Source: Bryobacterales bacterium
Lineage (GTDB): Bacteria; Acidobacteriota; Terriglobia; Bryobacterales; Bryobacteraceae
NCBI GenBank assembly: GCA_003166865.1
Contig: PMUP01000056.1
Coordinates: 1 to 53,101, forward strand
DNA: 53,101 nucleotides
Direction of reading: 5' to 3'
How positions within the stretch are numbered: position 1 is the first letter of the stretch; the number at the start of each line of letters is the position of its first letter. The translations under genes and the position numbers were made by a program. The notes below the pieces were generated by a model. That model did not search any database. It saw only the letters and a list, made by a program, of their open reading frames with translations, and was not told where the DNA came from. Of this stretch, positions 1-7,868 are shown piece after piece.

Positions 1-1
1 C

Positions 2-514
2 ACGCAGGAAGGACGGGCGGCGCTGAATTCCCTGCGCGCGGTGACGACGCAGACAAACTACCTGGCTGAAGGTCGCCGGCGCGCGACCGAAGACGGCCTC
101 ATCCCCAGCGCCATGGCGGTCGCATTTTCTGTGATTGGCGATCCCAGAGAGATGCATCCCATCGTCCGTGATGAGATTTACCGCATCGGTTACGAAGCCA
201 TCCGCAACGCATGTATGCATTCGGGGGCAACTCGATTGGAAGTGGACCTCAGATATACTGACGACCTTGCCCTACGCGTCAGTGACAATGGCGCAGGTAT
301 TGACCCCGCTATCGCGGATGGAGGGAAGGCCGGACACTTCGGACTGCAGGGGATGCGGGAGCGTGCCGCTCGCATAGGGGGCAAGTTCACGCTCGAGAGT
401 TCCTCGAACCGGGGGACCGAGATTACGCTAATAGTCCCTGGAGGCACCATCTTCAGGAAGATGATGCCCGTTCGACGGTCTTTGTTTACGGGGATAAGAA
501 CCATCTTTCGATGA
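2..514 (+). CDS. Sensor histidine kinase, C-terminal ATPase domain (5' end outside window)
   Basis: The reading frame is open from base 2, so the gene begins before the window and only about 170 C-terminal residues are seen. The visible part is a HATPase_c domain: N-box around residues 64-71 (YEAIRNAC), G1 box DNGAG at about 95-99 and G2 region GLQGM at about 114-118. The segment EGRAALNSLR before it resembles the linker after the dimerisation helix of NarL/DegS-type (HisKA_3) kinases, many of which are large two-component-propeller sensors. It would transfer phosphate from a conserved His, which lies upstream and is not seen, to a response regulator. No receiver gene follows directly. The C-terminal tail after the last strand (VPGG) is about 20 residues longer than usual and basic, which may reflect drift of the 3' end. 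Confidence 0.85.
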   Translation, partial: TQEGRAALNSLRAVTTQTNYLAEGRRRATEDGLIPSAMAVAFSVIGDPREMHPIVRDEIYRIGYEAIRNACMHSGATRLEVDLRYTDDLALRVSDNGAGIDPAIADGGKAGHFGLQGMRERAARIGGKFTLESSSNRGTEITLIVPGGTIFRKMMPVRRSLFTGIRTIFR

Positions 515-607
515 GACGACCCAAGATCCATCTGGCCTGATCGCGATTTGAAGAGTTTCCACACGCAGTCGTCAGACCTGTAGAAACATCCAGGGTGAAT
601 TCTATAG

Positions 608-626
608 TTTCTGAGGTGTGCAGAAA
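608..626. promoter_or_regulatory. Inverted repeat upstream of the AraC-type gene
   Basis: TTTCTG (608-613) and CAGAAA (621-626) form a perfect 6-base inverted repeat with a 7-base spacer, in the 176-base gap between the kinase and the AraC-family gene. The heptamer TCTATAG also occurs twice in this gap (601-607 and 647-653). An operator is possible, but there is no direct support and a chance hairpin cannot be excluded. Nothing else is recognisable in the gap. Confidence 0.25.
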
Positions 627-690
627 TTCAGGAAACGAATAACCTGTCTATAGCAAGCAACAGACAAGGAAGCGAACGCCCTTATAGCAG

Positions 691-1242
691 TTGCGTTCCT
701 CACAGAGTTTTGGCGAAGAGATAAGGTGGCTCTTGTTTCGTTCCAGACAGCCGATGATCGCAATATCCGCAGGAACGCAAGCCCCCAGGCGTTCGCCGTG
801 TGGAAAGCTCCGAAACCGTGTGCTTCATCGTGTTCTTGACAGAATGAGAGCAGACCTCGGCACGGATCTTGACCTCAACACATTAGCCGCCGAAAGTGGT
901 TACAGTAGAAGCCATTTCTTGCGTACGTTTCGGGCGGCGACGGGGTGTTCGCCACATCAATACTTGACACGGCTACGGGTGGAGCAGTCGAAGACAATAT
1001 TGCGAGAGTATTCCATCTCGCTCATCGACATCGCCCTAGCCTGCGGGTTTTCCAGCCATGCGCACTTTTCCAACACGTTTCGTCAGATCGTCGGAGTAAC
1101 GCCCAGCGAATATCGGCGCAGTCACGGCCCCATTGTGCAGGAAGGGGTTCTTTTGGCAAGCAGCTCCCTCGGACGTTCTTATTCTCTGAGTGAGGGCTGT
1201 ACCAAGGTTCAAGTAGCGACACAAGGAGAGTGGTCCGCATGA
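691..1242 (+). CDS. AraC-family transcriptional regulator (DNA-binding domain only)
   Basis: A 183-residue protein whose residues about 47-145 form the double helix-turn-helix of AraC/XylS regulators. LNTLAAESGYSRSHFLRTF is the first HTH. IDIALACGFSSHAHFSNTF followed by GVTPSEYRRSH is the second HTH and the family signature. There is no ligand-binding cupin domain, only about 45 residues of undefined N-terminus, so it resembles stand-alone HTH_18 proteins. The frame opens with TTG at 691. ATG at 754 (residue 22) is an equally plausible start. It lies 37 bases upstream of a secreted deacetylase gene. Its last roughly 25 codons are echoed by a degenerate copy at 4362-4442. Confidence 0.85.
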   Translation: MRSSQSFGEEIRWLLFRSRQPMIAISAGTQAPRRSPCGKLRNRVLHRVLDRMRADLGTDLDLNTLAAESGYSRSHFLRTFRAATGCSPHQYLTRLRVEQSKTILREYSISLIDIALACGFSSHAHFSNTFRQIVGVTPSEYRRSHGPIVQEGVLLASSSLGRSYSLSEGCTKVQVATQGEWSA

Positions 1243-1279
1243 ACCCGTGGCCGGCGGTTGGCGTGGTGACGGAGGCCGC

Positions 1280-2233
1280 ATGATCGACCGCCGTGAATTC
1301 TTGTTAACAGGCGGAGTCTTCGCGTTTGGCACACCCCTGAGCACCTTTCCCGCCAAGGCTGCTCCGAGAGGAATTATGCAAACAAACAATGCCGATGTGT
1401 TCTGGCCCGGTGGTGCTCGCCTAGCAATCTCGATCTCCATGCAGATGGAAGCCGGCGCTCAGCCTGAGAGCGGAGCCGAGAGCCCGTTGCCGAAAATAGA
1501 TCCGAGGTACCCGGACATCGCCGCCAACAAGTGGTACGAGTACGGGTTCAAGGAAGGCCTGCCGCGACTGCTTGATATGTTCGACCGCCGCAACGTGAAG
1601 GTGACCTCCCACATGGTGGGCGCCGCCGTCGAAAGGCACCCCGCGCTCGCGAAAGAGATCGTCCAGCCTGGACACGAGCCTTCAGGTCACGGGGAGACGT
1701 GGACGCCGCAGTATTCCATGGTGCAGGAAGCGGAGCGAAAGAGCTACGCTGACTCGGCTGCAACCATCGAACGAGTCACCGGCGTGCGGCCCGTCGGATT
1801 CAATGCTTTCTGGTTGCGGGGTACACCGCTGACGCTCCACATCCTGCAGGAGCTTGGGTATATCTACTACATCGACGACGTCAGCCGTGACGAGCCGTTC
1901 TTGGTGAACGTTCGAAACAAGCCTTTCGCCGTGGTGCCCTACACGCTCCACATGAACGACATTGTCAACTACGAGACACGCTACTTCAGCACCGAAGCTT
2001 ACGCAACCGACCTGAAGCGCGAGTTCGACGTGTTGTACGAAGAAGGCGCGCATCGCCGGCGCATGATGTCAATGAGCGCGCACGATCGTATCGCAGGCCG
2101 GCCAGCTCGTATGCGAGTGCTCGAGGATTTCATACAGTATGCACAATCGCACCCGGGCGTCAGCTTCATGCGCAAGGTGGATATCGCAAACTACGCGATC
2201 ACGAGCCCGCGCACCATCCGCGAGGATATCTAA
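1280..2233 (+). CDS. Tat-exported polysaccharide deacetylase family protein (PuuE/NodB-like)
   Basis: I chose ATG 1280 because it begins directly with a twin-arginine leader (DRREFLLTGG, residues 3-12), ending near AKAAPR at 25-30. The mature protein is a NodB-homology fold. GHEPSGHG (131-138) replaces the usual GHEIGxHxxxH metal motif, and YEYGFKEGLPRLLDMFDRR matches the PuuE subfamily. The classic catalytic Asp-Asp after strand 1 is absent (SISMQMEAG), as in PuuE-type enzymes, which act on small amide or cyclic substrates rather than peptidoglycan. The substrate is not predictable. A C-terminal segment (MMSMSAHDRIAGRPARM) also fits this subfamily. It would act in the periplasm. The AraC-type gene just upstream may be its regulator. 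Confidence 0.8.
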   Translation: MIDRREFLLTGGVFAFGTPLSTFPAKAAPRGIMQTNNADVFWPGGARLAISISMQMEAGAQPESGAESPLPKIDPRYPDIAANKWYEYGFKEGLPRLLDMFDRRNVKVTSHMVGAAVERHPALAKEIVQPGHEPSGHGETWTPQYSMVQEAERKSYADSAATIERVTGVRPVGFNAFWLRGTPLTLHILQELGYIYYIDDVSRDEPFLVNVRNKPFAVVPYTLHMNDIVNYETRYFSTEAYATDLKREFDVLYEEGAHRRRMMSMSAHDRIAGRPARMRVLEDFIQYAQSHPGVSFMRKVDIANYAITSPRTIREDI

Positions 2234-2333
2234 AGACCACACCATGAATGGAAGGCTCGATCGTGTTTCGCCTAGCCGGCGCATCGTGGCGCCTAGCGCT
2301 CACGACGCGCTCGGAGAAAGGGAGCCAGTCAGT

Positions 2334-2804
2334 ATGCCAACTATAACAGTGGCCTTATCCACATCTCTCGATGTGGTGTTAAGACAGACGGCAGCATCGC
2401 GGGGCCGCTCGACAGAAGACGTCGTGAATAGCGCAGTCAGCCAATATCTGGGCTATAGAGACTATGACGGATCAAACTCAGTTATTCGAATCGGCAATAT
2501 CGAACTTGACCCGGCACGCAGGCTCGTACGCAAGAATCGTGTTCTGATTCGTCTCACGCCCACCGAATTTGATCTTCTTCATTATCTAATGGTGCACGCC
2601 GGCTTGCCGATGACTCACGCCCGGCTTCTGGGAGCTGTATGGGGTGCCGAATATGGGGGTGAGCTCGAGTATTTGCGAACCTTCGTCCGGCAACTGCGAA
2701 AGAAGCTGGAAGATGATCCCGCGGAACCCAAGTACCTGCTCACTGACCCTCATTATGGTTATCGATTCGCGGACGTGACCGTGCAGAGCGAAGACGGGGC
2801 TTAA
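2334..2804 (+). CDS. Receiver-less OmpR/KdpE-type winged-helix regulator with N-terminal RHH-like segment
   Basis: A 156-residue protein. Residues about 55-146 are a Trans_reg_C winged helix (IRLTPTEFDLLHYLMVHAG, then EYLRTFVRQLRKKLEDDP and YLLTDPHYGYRF), very close in style to the KdpE DNA-binding domain. Instead of a phosphoacceptor receiver domain, residues 1-40 read like a short ribbon-helix-helix (MPTITVALSTSLDVVLRQTA and on to SQYLG). The frame is open from 2139, but ATG 2334 is preceded by AAAGGGAG at good spacing and avoids overlap with the upstream gene. ATG 2244 is an alternative. It would bind DNA without phosphorylation control, perhaps dimerising through the N-terminal part. The RHH assignment is inference from residue pattern only. 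Confidence 0.8.
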   Translation: MPTITVALSTSLDVVLRQTAASRGRSTEDVVNSAVSQYLGYRDYDGSNSVIRIGNIELDPARRLVRKNRVLIRLTPTEFDLLHYLMVHAGLPMTHARLLGAVWGAEYGGELEYLRTFVRQLRKKLEDDPAEPKYLLTDPHYGYRFADVTVQSEDGA

Positions 2805-2838
2805 CGAACAAGTTGGCTTAGAACCGGGTGGTGGATCC

Positions 2839-3570
2839 ATGGCAATCAGAGTGCACTCCAGCCGAGACTTCCGTGCAGGCCTTTCTACGGACGCCAAACG
2901 TCTCCCAGACGACAACGAGATCCCTACCCCCACAACTAACGGAGCCGGCACCGACGAAATACTTTTGATCCGTAAGATCGTCGCCGGTCAGCGAGATCTC
3001 TTCGGTGAGCTGATCGCTCCGCACCTCACCGCGCTATCACACATAGTCCGGGCAACAATCGGCGGTCACCCAGAGGTCGAGGACATCGTCCAGCAGACAG
3101 CGCTTAAGGCATTCACGCATCTCGCCCAGTTTCGATTCGAAGCCGGTTTCAAGACCTGGCTGTTCCAAATTGGTCTGAATGAGGTCCGTCAATGGCGCCG
3201 AAAATGTGCCTCTTCGCGGTTCGTGGAGTTCACGCCTCACGCGTTCTCTGAACTGGCTATCGCTGATCAAAGCCACTCGCCTTTGATCGAATGCCAGAGA
3301 AGCGAGACCAGTGCTCAACTGGGTGCTGCTCTTGTCCGCCTTCCGAAACAATATCGGAATGTCGTTCTCCTGCTTGACTTCGAAGATCTCAGCATTTCTG
3401 AAGTGGCTGTGAGGTTGGGCTTGACCATTCCGGCAGTAAAGAGCCGCCGGTGGCGCGCGCGCCAGAAGTTACGGGATTTCTTGAGCGATCGAAGGTTGGG
3501 GCGAGCGAACACACAACAAAGGCGACCCAGGATACCCAATGGAAACCGACACGACACAGATGTTGGATGA
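2839..3570 (+). CDS. RNA polymerase sigma factor, ECF subfamily
   Basis: A 243-residue group IV sigma factor. Region 2 lies at about 45-120 (EVEDIVQQTALKAF and GFKTWLFQIGLNEVRQWRR). Region 4 lies at about 157-215, with an HTH in LSISEVAVRLGLTIPAVKSR. A roughly 40-residue N-terminal extension and a basic tail of about 25 residues are extra. It directs RNA polymerase to a small regulon. No zinc-containing anti-sigma gene is adjacent. Instead a histidine-kinase frame begins inside its 3' end (from 3539), so a sigma factor and a kinase may be translationally coupled. The protein ends before the kinase HisKA motif. Confidence 0.9.
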   Translation: MAIRVHSSRDFRAGLSTDAKRLPDDNEIPTPTTNGAGTDEILLIRKIVAGQRDLFGELIAPHLTALSHIVRATIGGHPEVEDIVQQTALKAFTHLAQFRFEAGFKTWLFQIGLNEVRQWRRKCASSRFVEFTPHAFSELAIADQSHSPLIECQRSETSAQLGAALVRLPKQYRNVVLLLDFEDLSISEVAVRLGLTIPAVKSRRWRARQKLRDFLSDRRLGRANTQQRRPRIPNGNRHDTDVG

Positions 3571-3778
3571 GGCTCAAGTTCAGGTGCACGTCGACAAGCA
3601 CCGCGTGGGCCTCTGGCGATTGAAAGAGACATGCGTGCGTGCACCCAGGACGATTAATCTCTCTCAGCGATCGGAGCGTTGCCAGGAAAATACACCTGCC
3701 GTCGAATGGCTTTCGACCTCGATCGTTCATGAACTCCGGAATCCCCTTGGGCAATCTACGCAGCTGCCGAAATGCTAA
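3539..3778 (+). pseudogene. Histidine kinase, N-terminal piece (HisKA box) before a frameshift
   Basis: This frame overlaps the sigma gene by 32 bases and ends with the phosphoacceptor motif STSIVHELRNPLG, a clear HisKA H-box with phosphorylatable His, and then stops after nine more codons. The -1 frame at 3751 continues as AIYAAAEMLIHADAG, which is what a kinase should have after NPLG. One base, probably a G in the GGG run at 3749-3751, is therefore missing relative to an intact gene. With it restored, this piece and 3772-4353 form one kinase of about 270 residues. The N-terminal 60 residues have no recognisable sensor domain. ATG 3560 is an alternative start. Confidence 0.65.
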
Positions 3779-4353
3779 TACATGCCGATGCTGGGTCGAC
3801 TCAAGTGAAGCGACTTGCAACGAATATCTATCGCGCAGCCGGCCGCATGCGGGAATTGTTGGCAGATATCAACACCGTCGCTCGTGGAAACAGACAGCCT
3901 GCCGAGATCTGCGACATCGGCGAGGTTATCGCCGCGGCATCCGAGGCAGCATCGGCGACTACGAAGAGCCATAACGTTCAGATCCTGCTCGAAGTGCCTC
4001 AGGGGATAGAGTTGCCGCTGATACGTTCCCGTATGGAACGCGTATGCTTCAACCTGATTGCCAACGCCTTCGAGGCGATGCCAAATGGGAGGAAGCTCCA
4101 CATCGTATGCCGGAAAGTCAATGGTCATGTGCTGATCGAACTTGAAGATACGGGACCTGGAATTCCGCGCAGGATTCGCGACCGGTTGTTCGAACCGTTC
4201 GTCACGGCAGGCAAGCAGGACGGCCTCGGGCTTGGGCTCGCCCTCTCCCGCCAGACTGTTCTCAGCCACGGCGGCGACATCTGGACTGAGGCTGCCATGG
4301 GCGCCCGTTTTGTTATCCGACTTCCCTTGAATCGCGCTCGATCTGAGCAGTAA
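3772..4353 (+). CDS. Histidine kinase, C-terminal HATPase piece after the frameshift
   Basis: This piece carries the second dimerisation helix and the ATPase domain. The N-box is FNLIANAFEAMP, G1 is DTGPGIP, the F-box is LFEPFVTAGK and G2 is GLGLGLALS, ending in a normal strand (GARFVIRLPL). It lacks its own phosphoacceptor His, which sits in the preceding frame (3539-3778), so alone it should not autophosphorylate. No sensor or transmembrane segment is visible, so it would be cytosolic. ATG 3772 is only the first Met in this frame. The homologous frame really extends up to about 3751. A sigma-54 activator without a receiver domain lies downstream, so the phosphorylation partner is unknown. 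Confidence 0.8.
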   Translation: MLIHADAGSTQVKRLATNIYRAAGRMRELLADINTVARGNRQPAEICDIGEVIAAASEAASATTKSHNVQILLEVPQGIELPLIRSRMERVCFNLIANAFEAMPNGRKLHIVCRKVNGHVLIELEDTGPGIPRRIRDRLFEPFVTAGKQDGLGLGLALSRQTVLSHGGDIWTEAAMGARFVIRLPLNRARSEQ

Positions 4354-4361
4354 GGCCATAT

Positions 4362-4442
4362 ATCGATGCACTCGCAGTCACATTCTGCAAAAAGGGTCTT
4401 TTTTCGCAAGCAGGTCGCTCGGACGCTTCACTATTCTCAGGA
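4362..4442 (+). pseudogene. Degenerate copy of the AraC-gene 3' end
   Basis: Bases 4362-4442 resemble 1117-1190, the end of the AraC-family gene. Both contain CGCAGTCAC, then a GCAAGCAG run and CTCGGACG, followed by TATTCTC. In the corresponding frame this copy reads RSHILQKGSFFASRSLGR, against RSHGPIVQEGVLLASSSLGR in the intact gene. The rest of the gene is not present. It lies between the kinase and the sigma-54 activator, so it is either a decayed second AraC gene or a shared cis-acting element. I favour a coding remnant, since the conserved positions follow codons. Confidence 0.45.
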
Positions 4443-4483
4443 CGTGAAGGTGCCTCCTGTACTTCGCCATCTGGAGTCAACCT

Positions 4484-6073
4484 ATGATTACTAACGCGAT
4501 AAGCATCATCCCCGGAACCAGTATGGACGCCTCAGCCCAGCTCGCTCCGCGTTATGAAGCGCTCTTTGTCGTCTCCGATTGCCTGAGGTCACATCAGGAT
4601 ATAGAGGGGCTGGTTCGGGTCCTTCCAATCCAGCTTCAGCCGGTTTTGGATTTCAATTACATGAGCGTCTTTTTGAACACGGGATCCGCGGACGGAGCGT
4701 CTTGGTTTGTGCCCGACGACCACGATCATTCCGCATTGACGCTAGCGCGCGACGTTCCCATCGAACAGGCCCACGTCTCTTGGGTGTTCGAACATCAACA
4801 ACCCGCCATAATCGGTAAATTAGACCAAGAGGTTCGGTTTTCAGGCTCGAAGCGGTTGCTGAGCGAGCGCGGCCTTCAGTCCTGTTGTGCGGTTCCCATT
4901 ACGATAGCAAACCGGCGGCTGGGAGCGATGTTTCTAGGAAGTGCACGGCCTTGTCGCGGCGCGGACGAGGAGGTGCGATTTCTGTCTTTCGTTGGGGAAC
5001 GAGTCGCTATAGCTGTCGATGACGTGCTCAGTCAAGAGTCGCGCGACGACCAGGGTCGAAGCGACAACCTTTACAAAGAGAACCTCGCGCTACGTGAAGA
5101 AGTCACCTCGGCGTCGATGTTTGAAGAAATCGTGGGCTCTTCGGAAGCGCTCAATCGCGTTTTGGCACATGTGACGAAAGTGGCACCCACAGATGCTACG
5201 GTTCTCATCAAAGGCGAGAGCGGGACTGGGAAGGAACTGATCGCTCGCGCCATTCATAAACGGTCCAATCGTTCCCGCCGGCTGTTCGTGCGAGTTAATT
5301 GCGCCGCGATACCGCCTTCCCTGATCGCGTCCGAGCTTTTTGGCCACGAGAAGGGTGCCTTCACCGGGGCTACTCAACGCCACATGGGCCGTTTTGAACT
5401 GGCCAATGGAGGAACGATCTTCCTGGATGAGATTGGCGACATTCCAGCGGAGACGCAAATCACCCTGCTGCGAGTACTTCAAGAGCGCGAATTTGAACGG
5501 GTAGGAGGCACTCATCCTATCCCCATAGACGTGCGTGTGATCGCGGCGACAAACAGCGATCTGAACGCGGCGGTCGAGGCCCGCACATTCCGGCTCGACT
5601 TATTTTATAGGCTGAGTGTCTTTCCAATTCAGGTGCCCTCACTGCGCGAGCGACCGGAAGATATTCTCTTGCTGGCCGCGTACTTCATCGAACGTTACAC
5701 GAGTAAGGCCGGGAAGAAGATCAGAAACATCGAACGGAGAACTCTGGAGTGGCTACAAGCTTACGATTGGCCAGGCAACATTCGCGAGTTGCAGAACGTG
5801 GTGGAGAGGGCCGTAATCCTGGGTGATGGCGAAACGTTCTCGATAGACCAAACCTGGCTGCAGCCCGAAACACGGGGCACGACGGCACCCATTACTCTCG
5901 CGGCGACGCTCGCGAATCGGGAAAGGGAAATGATTACAACTGCTTTAGAGAAGAGCCGGGGTCGAATTTCAGGACCGTCGGGGGCGGCCGGGAAGCTCGG
6001 AATGCCCCGAACGACGCTCGAGTCGAAGATCAAGAGCCTGCGGATCAACAAGCACCAGTTTAGGTGTGCGTAG
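4484..6073 (+). CDS. Sigma-54-dependent transcriptional activator (GAF, AAA+, Fis-type HTH)
   Basis: A 529-residue bacterial enhancer-binding protein in the FhlA/NorR style. An N-terminal GAF-like sensory domain spans about 25-185. The central AAA+ domain has Walker A GESGTGKE (244-251), the sigma-54 contact loop GAFTGA (291-296) and Walker [10 protein letters not shown] (311-319). The C-terminal Fis-type HTH is at about 490-525 ([20 protein letters not shown]). It opens sigma-54 promoter complexes by ATP hydrolysis when the GAF domain senses its signal, which may be a small molecule or redox state but is unknown here. Met 1 at 4484 and Met 14 at 4523 are both possible starts. I could not find a convincing -24/-12 promoter nearby. 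Confidence 0.92.
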   Translation: MITNAISIIPGTSMDASAQLAPRYEALFVVSDCLRSHQDIEGLVRVLPIQLQPVLDFNYMSVFLNTGSADGASWFVPDDHDHSALTLARDVPIEQAHVSWVFEHQQPAIIGKLDQEVRFSGSKRLLSERGLQSCCAVPITIANRRLGAMFLGSARPCRGADEEVRFLSFVGERVAIAVDDVLSQESRDDQGRSDNLYKENLALREEVTSASMFEEIVGSSEALNRVLAHVTKVAPTDATVLIKGESGTGKELIARAIHKRSNRSRRLFVRVNCAAIPPSLIASELFGHEKGAFTGATQRHMGRFELANGGTIFLDEIGDIPAETQITLLRVLQEREFERVGGTHPIPIDVRVIAATNSDLNAAVEARTFRLDLFYRLSVFPIQVPSLRERPEDILLLAAYFIERYTSKAGKKIRNIERRTLEWLQAYDWPGNIRELQNVVERAVILGDGETFSIDQTWLQPETRGTTAPITLAATLANREREMITTALEKSRGRISGPSGAAGKLGMPRTTLESKIKSLRINKHQFRCA

Positions 6074-6094
6074 AGGTCGCGTCCACAACGAGAA

Positions 6095-6145
6095 CTAGTG
6101 GACGAGATATTCGAACCATTCGTAACGGTCGGCAAAGGCCCATAA
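6095..6145 (+). pseudogene. Fragment of a histidine-kinase ATPase domain
   Basis: The 16 codons LVDEIFEPFVTVGKGP followed by a stop match the F-box of HATPase domains. The intact kinase nearby has DRLFEPFVTAGK at the same place. No N-box or G2 box surrounds it. It starts 22 bases after the sigma-54 activator and is the first of several remnants between 6074 and 6777. The following frame (about 6170-6300) contains LRRRGFRVLAAAKTSEMLRAY, weakly reminiscent of a receiver domain, so the parent may have been a hybrid kinase, but I would not annotate that part. Confidence 0.5.
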
Positions 6146-6390
6146 ACTGTGCATGTTCCGCCGCTGCAACGCGAAGGTGCTCGATCGCTTCCTCGGATAG
6201 CGGTTTTAGAGCGAGGCCCGTTGCGCCGTCGCGGCTTTCGAGTGCTTGCTGCTGCCAAGACCTCCGAGATGTTACGCGCTTACCTCGCTGAACGAGCGGA
6301 AATGACGAGCCGTAATCTGGTAACAACGTCCACACTCACGGCGATGCTGATGGTCGATTTAGGGCGCGCAGGATTTTGTAGCGGCCGGTA

Positions 6391-6587
6391 GCGAGTCATC
6401 ACGGGCTTACGGCCAACCTAAAGATCACGAAGACGCGCTGAGGCGGTCTCGTGAGATCGATAAGTTACGGCACGTCTTTAAACGGCGTCGGGCTCCTTTT
6501 TAACAAACTCGATGTTTTGTCCAAACAAGATGACGCAGTTGCAGATCATGAATATTGGGGTGACGCCAATGGAGGCGATCCAGGTAC
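6391..6587. other. Non-coding or decayed stretch
   Basis: Together with the fragments on either side this is part of a 700-base region (6074-6777) without an intact gene. Short frames such as REIDKLRHVFKRRRAPF are open, but I recognise nothing in them. The sequence GGCACGTCTTTAAAC near 6471 only poorly resembles a sigma-54 -24/-12 element. No tRNA, repeat array or terminator is visible. Confidence 0.4.
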
Positions 6588-6755
6588 GTGCGTACGCTGC
6601 TCGTTGCCGTTTTCGCTCTTTTCCTCAGTGGTTGTGCGAGGCAGAGCGCATCGGCGGACCGCGCTCAACCCAATCCGATCGCGGTTCAAGTTGCGACGTT
6701 GCAGCTTTGATCGAAGAAGCACATCGCCCGCTCGGTAGAAGAGAGCGTGATCTAA
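6588..6755 (+). pseudogene. Remnant of an efflux-pump periplasmic adaptor (lipoprotein signal peptide and start of mature protein)
   Basis: A GTG start at 6588, with GGAGG at 6571-6575, opens a 40-codon frame beginning VRTLLVAVFALFLSGC. This is a lipoprotein signal peptide with lipobox L-S-G-C at residues 13-16. PIAVQVATLQL follows and then TGA at 6708. Reading through that stop in the same frame gives SKKHIARSVEESV, the sequence expected at the start of the RND membrane-fusion (HlyD/AcrA) fold, before a second stop at 6753. Neither the rest of an adaptor nor a pump gene is present. I read it as a decayed adaptor gene. An alternative is a tiny lipoprotein ending at 6710. Confidence 0.45.
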
Positions 6756-6777
6756 AGGTGTCACGAAAGGAGAAGCA

Positions 6778-6972
6778 ATGTTATCCGGGAAGAACCTATT
6801 ACGTGAGAAGGACTTATTAGAGGTGAGGGACCAGGCCAGACATGGACCCTGTAACACGTCCCGCCGCAACGTTATCGTTGGCGGTGCGGCGATGGTGGTT
6901 GCTTTCGGATTGCCGATGAGGTCACTCGCCTATCAATCAAGCCCTGCAAGCGCCAGCTCAGCAAGGCAATAA
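6778..6972 (+). CDS. Small protein consisting essentially of a twin-arginine signal peptide
   Basis: A 64-residue frame with AAAGGAG just upstream of the ATG. Residues 28-52 form a Tat leader: twin arginine in [11 protein letters not shown], hydrophobic stretch [11 protein letters not shown] and a possible cleavage site after LAYQ. Only about ten small residues ([11 protein letters not shown]) follow before the stop. Alpha/beta hydrolases of the chloroperoxidase type are often exported by such leaders, and the hydrolase that follows starts 16 bases later with its own RBS and no leader. The leader may have been separated from a once-fused enzyme, or it may be a real mini-gene. Confidence 0.5.
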   Translation: MLSGKNLLREKDLLEVRDQARHGPCNTSRRNVIVGGAAMVVAFGLPMRSLAYQSSPASASSARQ

Positions 6973-6988
6973 CCAAGGAGAAACTCAT

Positions 6989-7810
6989 ATGAACATGATC
7001 ACGACTAAAGACGGAACGAAGATTTATTTCAAAGACTGGGGTACGGGACAGCCAGTTGTCTTCTCGCACGGATGGCCCCTTACTGCGGATGCATGGGACG
7101 CACAGATGCTGTTTCTAGGCGAGAACGGCTATCGTGTCATTGCTCATGACCGGCGCGGCCACGGTCGCTCAAGCCAGCCGTGGAACGGAAACGACATGGA
7201 CACATATGCGGATGACCTCGGCGCGCTCGTTGAAACGCTCGATCTGAAGAATGCCACTCTGGTCGGCCATTCTACGGGAGGCGGCGAAGTGGCACGCTAC
7301 ATCGGCCGGCACGGAAGCAAGCGCGTGTCGAAGGCTGTATTGATCGCCTCGGTGCCGCCGCTGATGCTGAAGACAAAGAACAATCCCGGAGGTCTGCCGA
7401 TCTCCGCCTTTGACCAAATTCGCGCCGGCGTCGTCGCGGACCGTTCCCAGTTCTTCAAGGATCTGACTACGCCCTTCTACGGCTATAACAAGCCGGGCGC
7501 CAAGATTTCGCAAGGCGTTCGGGACTCGTTCTGGCTTCAGGGAATGCAAGCCTCCATCAAGGGGGTGTACGACTGCATCAAGGCGTTCTCAGAAACGGAC
7601 TTCACCGACGACCTCAAAAAGATCGATGTTCCAACATTGATCCTGCAAGGTGACGCGGATCAGATCGTGCCTATCGACGATGCGTCGCGCCTATCAGCCA
7701 AGATCGTCAAACACTCGACGCTGAAGGTCTATCCTGGGGCGCCACACGGCATGTGCACTACTCATGCGGACCAGGTCAACGCCGACCTGCTCGCGTTCCT
7801 GAAGACATAG
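6989..7810 (+). CDS. Alpha/beta hydrolase, non-heme chloroperoxidase/arylesterase type
   Basis: A 273-residue protein of full family length. The oxyanion-hole segment is SHGWPL (26-31), the nucleophile elbow is GHSTGG with Ser at residue 96, the acid residue is in GDADQIVP (near 222-224), and the catalytic His is in GAPHGM (253). This is the cofactor-free perhydrolase/esterase family, which hydrolyses esters or lactones and can form peracids. The real substrate is unknown. RBS AAGGAG precedes ATG 6989, and M3 is an alternative start. It has no signal peptide, although a stand-alone Tat leader gene lies just upstream. A second hydrolase follows about 60 bases downstream. Confidence 0.9.
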   Translation: MNMITTKDGTKIYFKDWGTGQPVVFSHGWPLTADAWDAQMLFLGENGYRVIAHDRRGHGRSSQPWNGNDMDTYADDLGALVETLDLKNATLVGHSTGGGEVARYIGRHGSKRVSKAVLIASVPPLMLKTKNNPGGLPISAFDQIRAGVVADRSQFFKDLTTPFYGYNKPGAKISQGVRDSFWLQGMQASIKGVYDCIKAFSETDFTDDLKKIDVPTLILQGDADQIVPIDDASRLSAKIVKHSTLKVYPGAPHGMCTTHADQVNADLLAFLKT

Positions 7811-7868
7811 ACCTGCGTGAGAAGCCGTACCGGCTTGCAAATCAATTCGCAAAAACAGGAGCGACAAA

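Noticed and set aside
3740-3775. Programmed -1 frameshift in the kinase
   Set aside because: No X-XXY-YYZ slippery heptamer and no strong downstream structure is evident at CCCCTTGGGC; a missing base is the simpler reading.
6465-6485. Sigma-54 promoter near GGCAC-TCTTT-AAAC
   Set aside because: The -24 half is partial and the -12 half lacks GC at the required place.
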